From Acanthacorydalis orientalis (lineage: Eukaryota; Arthropoda; Insecta; Megaloptera; Corydalidae): a stretch of 64,000 nucleotides of DNA. Within the stretch, counting starts at the first letter, position 1; every line of letters starts with the position of its first letter. A program made the position numbers and the translations under genes. Of the stretch, positions 35,806 to 60,623 are shown in pieces. The stretch lies in the NCBI GenBank assembly GCA_034766995.1, contig CM068320.1, positions 18,052,312 through 18,116,311 of the forward strand, read 5' to 3'. The notes under the pieces are model-generated. The model ran no database searches, was not told where the DNA came from, and saw nothing but the letters and a program-made list of their open reading frames with translations.

Positions 35806-36186
35806 ATGGGTTGTGGTGGAATTGCATCAAGTGCAGTTCTTACTATTAGTATATACTTCTTACTTTTTCATAGACAACACATATATGCAGAAGGTGCGCC
35901 TACCTCTGACCGAACTAATATCGTTAGGAATTCAATAGATCTTCCTCATAGAGGTAGAGACCATTTGGGTTCGCTACGTTTTCCTTCTGGAAGATTAAGA
36001 ATTCAATATGCTAGGATACATCCATCTAACGATAATGTAGATTTTTCAAATGATGATGATGACTTGTTTGGAGATATAAGTAAAAGACAGTTTGATGATT
36101 ATGGTCACATGCGATTTGGAAAGCGTGAAGATCCGTTCGATGACTATGGACATATGAGATTTGGAAGAAGTGGTGCATCTGAATGA
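35806..36186 (+). CDS. sk: Sulfakinin preprohormone (two peptides)
   Basis: 126 aa in one coding exon. A hydrophobic signal peptide covers about residues 8-30 ([14 protein letters not shown]). Two amidated sulfakinins sit at the C-terminus: after a KR site, [13 protein letters not shown] (residues 95-107; N-terminal Gln could cyclise), then [14 protein letters not shown] (108-121), then a short tail SGASE. The Gly residues supply C-terminal amides, and the Tyr in the DDY context is the expected sulfation site. Sulfakinins are the arthropod CCK/gastrin homologues, acting on satiety, gut contraction and digestive enzyme release. A stretch of acidic residues precedes the first peptide. The acceptor TTTACAG lies 1 nt before the ATG, so the 5' UTR is in an upstream exon. 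Confidence 0.96.
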   Translation: MGCGGIASSAVLTISIYFLLFHRQHIYAEGAPTSDRTNIVRNSIDLPHRGRDHLGSLRFPSGRLRIQYARIHPSNDNVDFSNDDDDLFGDISKRQFDDYGHMRFGKREDPFDDYGHMRFGRSGASE

Positions 36187-37029
36187 AGATACCGATGATT
36201 TTTTGCAGAAAGTTGTTCTGTATCAGTTATTTCTATATTAGATTTTATTTCAAATAATTACGATACATTGTTTTTAGTTTAGTTACATATATATTTATAA
36301 TATTTTTACACTTTTCCTAAAAGTATTGTTATTCATAAAATTACAACATATTACATGTTTTTATTAAAATCTGGTTGGATCATTATAACAGTGCCAACAT
36401 ATATTAATAATACATATTTGTACTTGCTACATAAATAAAAGAAAAATATAGTAGAAATTATAACATATGGTTGTTAGTTCTTGATTCTTTCTTTTACGTG
36501 TTCAAATAAGTAGGTAAAAACTCAATATATTTATTTTGGTCAGTAAATAATATGATAATGTTGACTGAATTATTATTTGTAACCCATAGCAAAATAAAAA
36601 TAAATATGAAAAATGAAACAACATATTAAAATATAGACCAGTTTCCAAATTTTAATTTTGCAACATTCAAAGTTGATTTGCCTGGTCTAGTGAATGTGTT
36701 ATTTAAAGTGACTATCACAAATATTATAAAAATATTTGAAACACTTCACTAAATGATCAAAAGAATTATGATTTTAAGGTAGCAGATTTTCTTTAAGAAA
36801 ATAATTGTATTATTATATCTACTACATTTAATAATATATACAATGAAATCAATAGAGTTACAGCAAAAATAATAAAAATTAAAACAAAAGACTAGGCATA
36901 ATAAATTGAATAAAGATGTAATTAAAATTAATAAGCTGATTAATTCACATTATGACACAAAATTCACTGGGTAATCCTGATTATTTACTGGAACTCATTA
37001 CTGATAGTTGTTAGTTGCTGAAATAAACA
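36187..37029. other. Sulfakinin 3' UTR and convergent tensin 3' flank
   Basis: Sulfakinin (+) and tensin (-) converge here. AATAAA-like signals for + occur near 36435. No other gene is seen. Confidence 0.55.
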
Positions 37030-48606
<11,577 letters not shown>

Positions 48607-48657
48607 CTACAAGTAAAAACAAATGAACGGATAAAATCATAAAAGTTAAATTTTAGC

Positions 48658-48660
<3 letters not shown>

Positions 48661-48720
<60 letters not shown>
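48661..48720. repeat. Compound (TA)n-(GA)n microsatellite
   Basis: (TA) run to about 48691 changes to a pure (AG) run to about 48718, just upstream of tensin exon 48606-47523. Confidence 0.95.
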
Positions 48721-48721
<1 letters not shown>

Positions 48722-49422
48722 AGAGACAGACATATGAGGCACAAACAAGTCTAATGCAACAAATTGAATTTCAGTACTTTTCTTTTTTTGCGTTTTAACT
48801 GCATATTGCATCAGGAAAACATATAATTACAAGTATTTGAACAGCATGTAATAAATATTAAATAATTGTTAATGAATTTAAAAAAAAAACATAATACTTT
48901 TTTAGCAGGTAACATTTCGTAAAAACAATAAATTAAATATTTAAATGTAAGTCAATTAATTATGGAATATATTTAATACTACTTTTTTATTTATGAATAG
49001 TACGAGAATATTTTTTTTTTAAAATGAAGTAACGGATAAAATCCAACAGGTTTACATATTTTTATAATAACTAACATTATAATAACTTATACATAATTAA
49101 GGAATCCATAAGTGCAATCAATAAGTTTGTATTAATATAACAATTTGATAAATATTTCCAAGATTAACATTTGAAAATGCACGTATTTAATTTATGATAA
49201 TGGACTATAATAAATTAATAACTTGTAATTGAAGATGACTCATACACGTACATATGTGTATACATATATCTACGTAATCAATTTAGTCATTAAAAACTTT
49301 CATTACTCTGTATGCAAATTATTTCATTATATCGATCACATTACTTGTATATCGTATGAAGTATTGGTCCTTTTGTAGCTTTTAACATTAATGTTATTGA
49401 CGTTATTAATGTTATTGACAGA

Positions 49423-49467
<45 letters not shown>

Positions 49468-49982
49468 CACATACAGACATATAGGTATATAAATTTAAAT
49501 TAAATTTGGATTATAATCGTTTTGAAGATATTAATTGTAAAGAAACATATTTGCTGAAGCAAGTTATCTGTCATTCATAAATAAAAGTATATACATATAT
49601 CCAAAACTAATTACGTTTATTACTTTTCTCTGATATATAATTTAATTTTACACTATTTAAAAAAAATATTGGAAAATTAAAATACACTGCAATTAACGTA
49701 ATTAAGAAAAATAATTGCATTATACTGTTTATACATATGAAAATAATTAATAATAAGATATTAATTATGGAGGGTGAATATAATTTGAATTATTATTCTT
49801 GCTGTCCATTTTTGGAATCTTGATTACACTATTAAATTGGAAAACGTATACCTGACACCATATATGTGCAGTTTAGTATCGATACATATAAAACAAGTAT
49901 AGTGTGGGAGTTACACACTAAAATTGTGAACGCCAGTTACTTTTAGCAATTTTTTTATTTATCTAATGTGTATATATGTATG

Positions 49983-50035
<53 letters not shown>

Positions 50036-50427
50036 ATTTAAAAACAGACACTAGTTATTGCCTTATTATTTTAATTATAAACTGTATATGGTAACTTTAA
50101 TTATGGTAACTAAAATTTACTTTATTCGTCAATTGGTTTATTAGTATTTAAACATTCTGATTCATTTTATTACAAATGTCACTATAATACATTTGTTTTT
50201 CATACACCTACCTATAACGATTATTGAATGTTACATTTATTTTATAACATTTAAAATAAAGTTATAAAAGAAAGATTCACTTTTAAATGTACATTCATAT
50301 TCTTTTAATATGTATACATTTATGTTTATAAATATGTGAAGCCTCAGCAATGAAAAAAGAAGAGCAACATAAATTTCATTGTGTAGGAGAAAGTCTGCCA
50401 AAGAAATACACATTATTTATTTATTTA

Positions 50428-50471
<44 letters not shown>

Positions 50472-50486
50472 CATATATTTGCATAA

Positions 50487-50531
<45 letters not shown>

Positions 50532-50904
50532 CGATGCCAAAAATTAAAGGATAAATTAATATAAATGTTTACAGTTTTATAGTACTGAAGTTCTTTTTTA
50601 TAATAGCTGTATATTCTAAACGTTTTTAGTGTTCCTTTTTGAGAAACGATTTTTCTTAATAAACTGAATATTAAAAATATTTTCAAACCATTTTTTTTAT
50701 TAGGAGATATTGAAGCATTACTTTAATTAATTATGCTGCAAAATTAAACTTAACACCTATTCAAATATGCTATAGAATATTTTCATATATATTAAAAAAC
50801 AAATAAAAGTTATAAGAAACCTTATTCAAGAGCCACCATTTAACAATTTGAAGTTTAAAGAGTTTACATGCGGTTATATACATACATACATGTATGTGTG
50901 TGTG

Positions 50905-50911
<7 letters not shown>

Positions 50912-50983
<72 letters not shown>
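50912..50983. repeat. (TA)n microsatellite
   Basis: Pure TA dinucleotides following a GT-rich tract. Confidence 0.95.
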
Positions 50984-50984
<1 letters not shown>

Positions 50985-51975
50985 TATTGGTTAATTGAGC
51001 GAATAATTCCATTACTCGCCAATAACATTTAAACCAGTTTAGTATTTTTTAACACATTAATATATAAAATAAAATTAGTAAACAATTCATTTGATGAAAT
51101 ACTATGATCAAAGCATGTTAAAAAGTGTGACACTAAATTTTATAGAAAATTACTAAGTGCAGCATTTCTTTCTTTTTTATCGATATTCTTAAATACAATT
51201 CCTTTCTTGTATAATTTATCTTTCGGATTTTGAAATACAAAATGTAACAGAAAATAATCTGTGTTTTCACATGTACTAAATAGAAAATACTGCTTTTATT
51301 TCATTATTTTGACGACTGATAACTATTATTAAAATAAAATTCAATTCCGAATCAGTTTCTTTGGTTTTATAAAATTGGCATAACACTTACATTTTACATT
51401 TATCTACGGACCCAATGTCACCTGTGCAAGGTGTAAAAAAATAATATAAACACGCGTACGCACTTAAGAAATCAGTATTCAAGACTGATCGACTCTTAAA
51501 GCTCGACGTCTCGACGCTATTGCTCGAGTATTATGGCCAGTTGATTATTTTATTTTAGACACAAAAATAGGTACAGAACATTCGGAGAGTTGTCGGTGTC
51601 TGAACATTTTCTTGTCAACATCGATGGGAGACAGAAATAGCTAAACGCATTGTATTTAAAACTTAAAGGCTGTAAGCGCATTTTTATATTTAGTTAACAT
51701 TTCATGTTCATTCGGCCAATATTTTTTCATCATTCAGTCATTCAAAAATTTAATGAAAAAAAACGACTTTCATACTCATTATTTTTCATTTAATTGATAG
51801 GTGTCGATTTTTAATTTACTTCATTAAAGTCAAATTTTTCTTTCATTAAATGTAAGTACGTGAATCAGTTTATGAATCAGTTTATTATAGTAATAAAATT
51901 CACTAAAACAGCAATATAATACTTTAATTTGTGTAAAAGACAAATAATAGTTGTTTAAAGAATACATTTTATTTG

Positions 51976-52023
<48 letters not shown>

Positions 52024-52889
52024 TTTTAAATATATTATTTTTATTTCTTCATTTACAGAGTTAAAGAAGCAGGAAAAAAATATGTTTTTCTGTCAATGTT
52101 AAATTGTGGATTTGTGTCAGTTGCTCAATTTTCAGATTTTTATCGAAAAATAAAATACATAATCTGTCGAAACACTTTAAAGATAGTCACCACAAATGTT
52201 TATTTTTGCAGATTATAATTATAACATATTTTTAATAAGAAGATCTACTTATTTACATTGTTAAAGAACATACATTTATAAAAATATTATTTTTTATATA
52301 TCGTACAGGATTGATATTTGCATTAGTATTAAAAATAAACATGAAGAGAATACTAAAAGTGATTTAATTATCTTTCAAATGACAGTCATTCCGCCCGGGC
52401 TAATTTATTTTAAACAGAATTATTATTATTACAATGATTTTAAGTTGTACTGTCATTCATTTTAAACCAATAAATGAGATAATGAATATATTTGTTAGTG
52501 GAACACGTATATAAACAAAAGTATGTATTATTATGAACAAAAACATTTAATTTTTGGTTAAAAAAATGTTAAATTTCATCAAATAAACAGGTTTTGCTTC
52601 ATATGTATATAAATATTTATACGAATGGAAAAAAACGTAATTATTAGCGATGTTAAGAAATATCATCACCAATAATTGAGACCTTGAATATATTAAAGCT
52701 TCATTATATTTAGAAACAGAAGTATACAGTAGCATGTGGAACAAAAATAAACATATCTGCAGGAATGTTGCAAACGTGCTGGAAGAAATGACATTGAAAG
52801 GAACTTATATATGTTCACTATATTTACTTAATACATGAACTTCTACACACCTACATTCCTACATACATATATGTATACTTATATATAAA

Positions 52890-52924
<35 letters not shown>

Positions 52925-52925
52925 C

Positions 52926-53600
52926 ATAGCAAATCCTCGTATAGCACGGTAAATTGGTTCCACGAAAACAGCATGTTATGTGAAACCGCGTTACAGGAGG
53001 TTCGAAGCTTATACGAAATGTATTATATCGTTCCTATGTACTATATTGCGTTTTAGATTAAAAAAATAATATATTTAATTATGTACTTTACTTCTATTTA
53101 GTATATCAATAGAAATTACAGAATCTTAAGAATAAATTATTTTAATATCTATATATTTATATCTCAAGGCCATAGCTAGATATTTCGAAAAATAAGTAAT
53201 GCCTATATTTAACTTTTAAAGTTGTTTTATTAATAAGAAATCGTTATCATGCAATTTAAATGAAATAAATTTGATTATTCACGATATCCAGTAATGATTT
53301 CTGACAGAATATTCGAATATTTCAATAGTAATAATTTCAAGATCATTTTAAAATGCCCAACTGCATAACCTCAAAAATGAAAATTTTATTTACTTAAATT
53401 TTATGTACATAATATATAATTAAAATTTATACGACATATATGCACGTCTTAATTACCATTTTTGTCCCATTTTGTTCGGTTTTCATATTTAAAATTGTGT
53501 TATAAACGATGTGCTATACAAGATGTCGCAATTCTTAGATCGTGTTAAATACAATCCGTGTTATAAAAGTAATTTGTTATAAGAGTGTTTGCAGTGGGTG
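52926..53600. mobile_element. Possible MITE-like TIR element
   Basis: The left end AGCAAATCCTCGTATAGCAC resembles the reverse complement of the right end (TGCAAACACTCTTATAACAA read on minus from ~53594). Internal phrases are also mirrored: ATGTTATGTGAAACCGCGTT on the left and GTGTTATAAACGATGTGCTA on the right. Flanked by TATA-rich tracts on both sides. Ends are too diverged to be certain. Confidence 0.4.
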
Positions 53601-53616
53601 TCTATATTTATTTATT

Positions 53617-53666
<50 letters not shown>

Positions 53667-53847
53667 TGTGTGACCTTGTGCGTGGACGTAAAATAAGCTC
53701 TTATGTGAATGTTTTCTATAAATTATATTTTAAATTTAAGAAATATCTACTTTAAAAAATATTTTTTTATAAAGCTTATTTATTATTTCAAGTTAAGTAA
53801 ATGTGCATTTATATATTTGTGTTTGAGATTTATGTGTACTCATATTT

Positions 53848-53849
53848 CT

Positions 53850-53923
<74 letters not shown>

Positions 53924-53970
53924 TATACATATTACATCTTACATATATACATACACACACACTCACACAC
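53848..53970. repeat. Compound (TA)n-(CA)n microsatellite
   Basis: About 67 bp TA, then ACACACATATACAT and a second CA run to ~53970. Confidence 0.95.
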
Positions 53971-54744
53971 ATCGGATATTGGACTTTTTTCATGCTTTAA
54001 AGGAAAGACATTTAAAGTGATTCATGGACGATGTAAAAATAAATGAATGATAGGTTGCGTGTTAAGTTGTATTGAATTTACTTATATATAACAAATATTC
54101 TAGAAGTTATTTTAAAAAGGTGTGTTTTCTTTTATCACGATACAGCCGACAAAAACGTCATTCAATGCCAAGTTTTTGTTTTCAAACAATAAAGATATAT
54201 GGCAAAATTTACATTGCTACCGTTATGTATAATAATTTAAAAGCTTTTCTATTTTGAACGCACTGCTTTGAAAGTAATATTAGAAATAATTATTTTTATG
54301 TGCACATAATTACTTTACAGCGCCTTAATTTTTTAACTCATTTATTTATCGTGATTTGTTTTTTAGTGTATGGTTATATTTGTAAATATATATAAGTTGA
54401 AAAAAATATTGTGTACTTTAAATTATTAAAATCAGCAATACCAAAAAATTATGCTTTGACTTTATAAAAAAAATTTTTTTCTTGAAACCATAAATTAAAT
54501 GAATTAATATTCTATATTATTTAGAAAATTTTGATCAGTTTTTACTTTCCTTTGTAGTATTTTATAATTTTTAGTGGAAACGATTAGACTTGTTACACGA
54601 TAAATGTGTGATTCAAAATCGATTAAATATTAAACACAAATAAATAAAATTATTTTCATTTTCTATCAAGTACACTCTATAAAAACTTAACATATTACAT
54701 TTACGCAAATTATTTGCGGGCATGATTTGTTAAATCTGTTCTTT

Positions 54745-54830
54745 GATAGGGGAGAGTGAACGTCAGCAAGTGTGGAGCAAATCCTCCAGGGGCTCGGCGA
54801 GCGTAGCGAGTAGCGAGCAGAGCGCCCTGA
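54745..54830 (+). repeat. GC-rich repeat tail related to the dispersed element
   Basis: The only strongly GC-rich patch in this 10 kb: GGGGAGAGTGAACGTCAGCA, then GGCTCGGCGAGCGTAGCGAG and GAGCAGAGCGCCC. The 'gcgagcg-agcgag' wording resembles the tail of copy 2 at 28755-28816, so it may be a decayed or truncated relative. Confidence 0.4.
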
Positions 54831-54940
54831 TACTTAAAAGAATACAATGAGGCAGAAATTTAAATTTACTTTATGGTAAAAAAAAACTATTTTAAAATAC
54901 ATTTTTCTACAGTAGGTAGCCATACAACACCCACACACAC

Positions 54941-55010
<70 letters not shown>
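54941..55010. repeat. (TA)n microsatellite
   Basis: Pure TA dinucleotides after a short (ACACCC) tract. Confidence 0.95.
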
Positions 55011-55013
<3 letters not shown>

Positions 55014-55730
55014 AATGATTTTTATTTTATAATCTTCATTGATAAAACATTCAGAAATGAAACATGTGAATAAAATCAATCATATATTAACTTAATTATT
55101 CACAAAATAACTTCTAGATTAAAAACTGGATGTCATTAAGAATTCTTAAAGTTTTAAAAGATATGAATCTAGTTACAAAATACAGTACTTTTTTTAATTA
55201 AATTGCAGAATCGTTAAAAAAAACAAGTCAAGTAACACAAATTGATGTTACGAAATACAAAGTCAAGTAACTCAGTGACAGTTAATGGATTTAATAGTTT
55301 TATAAACAAGTACTAAAAAATCAATGTTAATAACATGCATCAAGGTTACAAGTTGGTGGATATTACACCTATGTAAAATAATATGTACGGCTATACAAAA
55401 AAAAACTTGTTTTTCTTATAATTCAATTATTATATCAGGTTTGAAACTTATTAGTGAATATGGAAACATAGTTTTATGGAAATTAACATATAAATCGTCG
55501 AATTTTTAAAGAAAATGTTGATGTTTCGTTGTAAAAAGAACACAAAAACGCTAATTTAGTCAATCTAACCAATATTGTAGACTGACAACTATCTGATAAT
55601 TTTATTAAAACATGTTTATTAATAAAAATACCTACTAAACAGCATTGACCAAACTGCAATGCGGTAATTAAAAAAAAGGTAATGTACGTACGTGTGTGTG
55701 TGTGTGTGTATATATATAAGTATATATATG

Positions 55731-55794
<64 letters not shown>

Positions 55795-56599
55795 GGTGTG
55801 TGAGTATGTATATATATATATATATATTATTATTAAAACCACCGAAAACAATCGTTCAAATACTTACAATTACAGTCATTTAAAGATAAATGATGATTAC
55901 ATGTACAGAAGCATATAAAATGTATTAATTTTTCATTGAAGAATGACACATTGCTGGTTTTAATTACTTTTTTAAATCGAAATTTATATTTCTTAGTAAT
56001 TTCTATCATGTTCAGAATGTTTGTCATGCATTATTTTTAAATAATATCTATGATAATTCGATATTATATAAAACAATAATAAAATTAGAACCCTCTCAGG
56101 AAAACGAAGAAATGCGAAGAAAAATTATATACCGAAACACATATTGGAAAAATCATTTCATTCTGTGTAGATATAAATCATTTGTTATATAATAAACTCG
56201 ACCATTTTCTGTTTTATAAAGAAATAACTTAGTTACTTTAAAAGATATTATAATTGTGAGAATATTTAACATACTGAAAGTTTGATACTTAACTGTGGAT
56301 CAATTTCAATACTTACGTTTTTTTTATGAATGTAATTGAAATACATGTTTTTATTAAAAGAAAAAAGATAGTAAATTGATAATTCGAAGATCAATTCTCT
56401 TAACTTCAGTTTAAATGCTACTAACATCAAAGATAATTAAATAACGCATGTCCTAATACAAATAAATATAGGGGAAACCTTAATTTCAGTTCATTACTTA
56501 CTATATATAATGTATAGATCGATGTAATATCTTTTTTCATCTACCTAATTTATTTATACAAATACACACATACATATATATATATATATACATATACAT

Positions 56600-56648
<49 letters not shown>

Positions 56649-57625
56649 GCAGTATGAAGTTAATTAAGAAAAATAGATTCATATGCAATAAAAAAACAAA
56701 ATACTTGATGATGTATATAGACGTAAATATATAAATATGCAGTTATTTTATCTTTTTTTAACGTTTCGTTCATAACATAAATTTTATTTATAAATAAAAC
56801 TACTATTTATACATATTTTGTATACAATGTTTTTTGGTATCTAATTAAAATTTATGTTACTAGTGAAAAAATGATTAACCGTCTCTCTATCCAATTTTCA
56901 ATTTATTAAAATTCTATCTTATTTTCAGGTTCTCTTGCAAATAAAATTTCACACACACATATACACATATGTAAATTTTTATTTTTTAATTAGAAGATAA
57001 ATTAATACATACAGTAAACACCGATCGTAAATTAATATAAAAATAACATTAATGATAAAATGTACGCCTTTCCTTGCTTTTGAATTATAATAAAATAGAA
57101 CAGGAAATGTTATAAAAATATGTATATATACAAATATATATATATATAAGCTTGATATACGTTGAAAAATAAAAAAGTCGAGGATGTTAAAAATTGTATA
57201 TTCTATGATTTACACAAAAAACATGTTTTAAATTCATTTATTTCTGTTTAATTTGGAATGTTTTCAGTATTATTTTAAAAAATATTATAAATATTCCGTA
57301 CATAAATTATTGAGAATATTTATTGTCTATTGTCAATATACTGATTAATATAATGAAAATGGTAATGAGAGTACTAGCTGAAAAGAAATATAAATGCATT
57401 TTTTAATTTTCCATCAATAAAAATATACAATTAGATCATACACATAGACGTTTTTAAAATTATTTCATGTTAAAATTTTATTTCAAGATTCAGAACTAAA
57501 AACCTTCTTTTTTACTTCTAAATCTTGAAACGGAAATGAAGCAATTTTAAAACAGTACCCTTATACTTTGCAGTACAAATAAATTATTACTTTTTTAAAT
57601 ATTATATCACTGTGCGGTAATTAAC

Positions 57626-57696
<71 letters not shown>

Positions 57697-58164
57697 GTAT
57701 AATTTTCCAATAATAAGTGTTTCGATATTAATCACTGTATAAATAAATAGATAGTTTTGACATAATAAATTTACATTTTGAAATAAATCGTTCTTAACAA
57801 AATCTTGTTTATCTTTAAATGAACTTTTATTTTTATAACGGATTAATTGAAAATCATAAATTTCAACTTTTAAGAAGGCGTAAGAACACATATGTGGAAT
57901 GATATATACAAGTGGTCATTAGCGCCAATAACAAAAAGATGATATAAACACCTACAACGAAATTGACAATAAGATCATGTCAAAGTGGGATTTGAGGTTA
58001 TTAAAAGCGTGAGCGTGTGAAGTCAATGCCTCGCGAATTGATTTGTAAACCGGATTGTATTCGAACAAAATAAAAAAATATATAATCTCAAACAAAAAAT
58101 ATTCATGTAATGCATATTGCATTTTTTAAATGAATGTTAATAAGTTTAATAAGTGTGTGTATAA

Positions 58165-58220
<56 letters not shown>

Positions 58221-58560
58221 TCAAAGATAAAAACATACTAGTTTAAATCAAAAAATAGATGTATATGTGTATAGAAGGCACGTCAAAAATTTTAGCGAAC
58301 GGTTTGTCAATTAGGAATGTCATTAAATATGCATATGAACTAATGTCAACTTGAAACGTATTGATGTTTTCTATCTATGTAGTGATGAAGTATTATGAAT
58401 TATGAACTTGATCTGACGGTTAATAAAGAGAGAGACGGAAACATCATATTAGATGCATCCGTCGCCTTTTTTCCATTAAAACATTCAGCAGTGTTAACAG
58501 TTAATCACTAATTTGGTTATGATATGTTTCTCTTTTTGTACATTTTTAAAAATACATTAA

Positions 58561-58980
58561 CACTCCTTAAGTTTTGCCATAAATGAATATTTACGCGCGA
58601 ATGTGCCGTGCCAATCGCCAATATAAGTCGACCACAAGTTCAAGGTAAGTTCAGCTACATTTTATACTGTGACACTAAAGACATCTACGAAAGATGTGTT
58701 TGTTTTGCGTTTCTTTTTTAAACAAGTTCATGGTATTACGTATGCTCTTCTGCTATGCTGCGGTCTTATATGGATGGAATATTTGATAATGTGCAGTGAG
58801 CTAGTTAAAGATTCGCATATAAAGTGACCATGTGGGTTACACACAGCTGGTTATTTTGAAGGTCTCGCGTTGCCCACAACATTTACACACCTACATGAAT
58901 GATTGTTATGGCTGTTCAAGTTTAATACGGCCTCTAGTCAATCTTGTTTCATTGTCGTTTTTATCTAGGCTGAGTATATA
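58561..58980. other. GC-richer island; possible promoter or exon
   Basis: About 400 bp with clearly higher complexity and GC than its flanks. On + it contains ATG (58583) with 20 open codons (MNIYARMCRANRQYKSTTSS) ending in a textbook donor, TTCAAG|GTAAGTTC at 58644. It could be a first exon of a gene running out of the window, or a conserved regulatory element. Confidence 0.3.
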
Positions 58981-59496
58981 CCTCTGTAAAATTATTACAT
59001 TTTAGTATCGTGATCGAATTTTTATTAGAAATATGTATCTACCAACATGTGGTAATAGATATATTCTAATCTATCTTATCAAAGTTTAATTGAAGTTTAA
59101 TGTTGAAAATATTAGTTCATAAGGATGATATAATACATCTTCAAATACCATAAAATTATACCATGTTTTAAACATAAATACGAATAAAAATAAATCACTT
59201 TTATTAATTATAAAACTAGTTGAATGATAGTGCATTTTACAGGCGACATTCGTTTTTAATGTAAAAATAAACCATAATAATGGTATATACATTTACACAA
59301 TAACTTCCGACAATAGACATTTATATTATATTTCTAATGTATTCATTTAAACTTTATATAATTATGTATTATTATTTAAATTCGTTTGACTTTTAATAAT
59401 AAACGTCTTGTATTTTATTTTTTTTAACTTTTAAAAAATTTGCATATATAACAAGAATATCAGTGAATGAAAAAAATTATAATATATATATATATA

Positions 59497-60143
59497 GGTC
59501 AGTAAAAGTAATCAAACAGGAACTTTAAACAAAATGCTATTTTTTTAAAAATAAAGGCGTTGATTTAGAATTTTCACTATTTTGTTTAAATTAAATTTAT
59601 GTTTAACTTATAATTATAAATTTAATTGTTTAACTTATAATTATAAATTTAATTGTTTAACTTATAATTATAAATTTAATTTTCATTAATACACAGAAAA
59701 TTTTTGTGCCGTTATGGAAGATCTTATCAGAAAACATGACACTTCCAATAAGAACAGCTAAAAAGATATTTTTGGAAGAATGGAGCAAAATGAAGCTTGA
59801 ACAAACACAAAATTTAGTTAAATCTATACTAAAACGACTTCTGGCTGCAATTAATGCTAATGGAAACCATATAAAATATTAATTTAAAAATTACATTACA
59901 TTTTGGTAATGTAATTACAATTGGTTGATGGTTATTTATCATTTGTTCAAATACTTTTGGGTTGCATATTTTTTCGATTCCTGGAAAAGTGTATCAATGA
60001 AAATTAAATTTGTAATTATAAGTGAAACATAAATAGGTTGAAATAAAACAAAATAGTGAAAATTCTAAAACAATTCTATTAATTTAAAGAGAAAATTAGC
60101 ATTTTGTTTAAAATTGACAACCGTTTGAATACTTTTGCTGACC
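59497..60143 (+). mobile_element. Tc1-like transposon deletion derivative with long inverted repeats
   Basis: Ends GGTCAGTAAAAGTAATCAAA (left) and, reading the right end on minus, GGTCAGCAAAAGTATTCAAA. Homology of the inverted ends continues inward about 170 bp (shared AAACAAAATGCTA, TTTAGAATTTTCACTATTTT, TTTATGTTT-ACTTATAATTA). The left arm is lengthened by a 27-bp unit present three times (TTTAACTTATAATTATAAAT...). Flanks are TA-rich, as expected for TA insertion. Between the arms only the last part of a transposase remains. Confidence 0.85.
59735..59881 (+). pseudogene. C-terminal remnant of a Tc1 transposase
   Basis: Translates as PIRTAKKIFLEEWSKMKLEQ, TQNLVKSILKRLLAAINANG, NHIKY and a TAA stop: the C-terminal helix of Tc1 family transposases (usual pattern W..L..E....LV.SM..R...VI.A.G..T.Y). 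The catalytic core is absent. Confidence 0.8.
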
Positions 60144-60580
60144 ATTATATATATATATATATATATTTCAATGCAACACAGAACCCTTAGTTTTTAAAAA
60201 TTAGTACTGTAATATTTTTTCTGAATGATAGCGTCACCACTTTTCACGAAATGGCTTTTTAAGAATTCATTACATTTTTATTAATGAGAAAAAACATGCG
60301 AATCAATGACTTTCTTTATTACTTATATGTAAAAAATTATGAGATTTAAAAATTAAGACTTTGTTTTCAAACGTTTCATTTTATCTTTAAATAGTATAAA
60401 AACGGAATTAAAAACAATAAAAATACTTTATTCACGATCATAACATACTTGTTTATTAGGGAATATGTAGGGAAAAACTTTTTATATCACCTTACAGTAA
60501 ATATTAGTATGGTATATTTTATACAAATCTAGTAAAAATTTAGAATTAGACTTCGGTTAAGAAGCATATACATATCTATC

Positions 60581-60623
<43 letters not shown>

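Larger units (their letters stand above)
48607..58560. other. Gene-poor stretch upstream of the known tensin exons
   Basis: No coding exon I can support. Microsatellites: (TA)n plus (GA)n at 48661-48720; (TA)n at 49429-49460, 49986-50031, 50437-50520 (with CA), 50912-50983, 51978-52022, 52890-52920, 53620-53665 (with GT), 53848-53914, 54941-55010, 55738-55800, 56572-56645, 57632-57702, 58166-58217. A GC-richer island sits at 51400-51660, a TIR-like element at 52926-53600, and a GC-rich repeat tail at 54745-54830. If tensin has further 5' exons outside the window, this is its intron. Confidence 0.5.

Noticed and set aside
51394..51425. 31-nt micro-exon on minus (after TTGCACAG, before GTAAGTG)
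   Set aside because: In the phase needed by tensin exon 48606 it contains a TAG stop, so it cannot be coding there; at most a 5' UTR piece.
54072..54257. 61-codon + frame
   Set aside because: No family resemblance and no promoter or splice support; consistent with chance in AT-rich DNA.
54745..54830. GC-rich patch as a bacterial insert, tRNA or rRNA piece
   Set aside because: No ORF, no cloverleaf that I can draw, and the wording resembles the tail of the dispersed repeat at 28755-28816.
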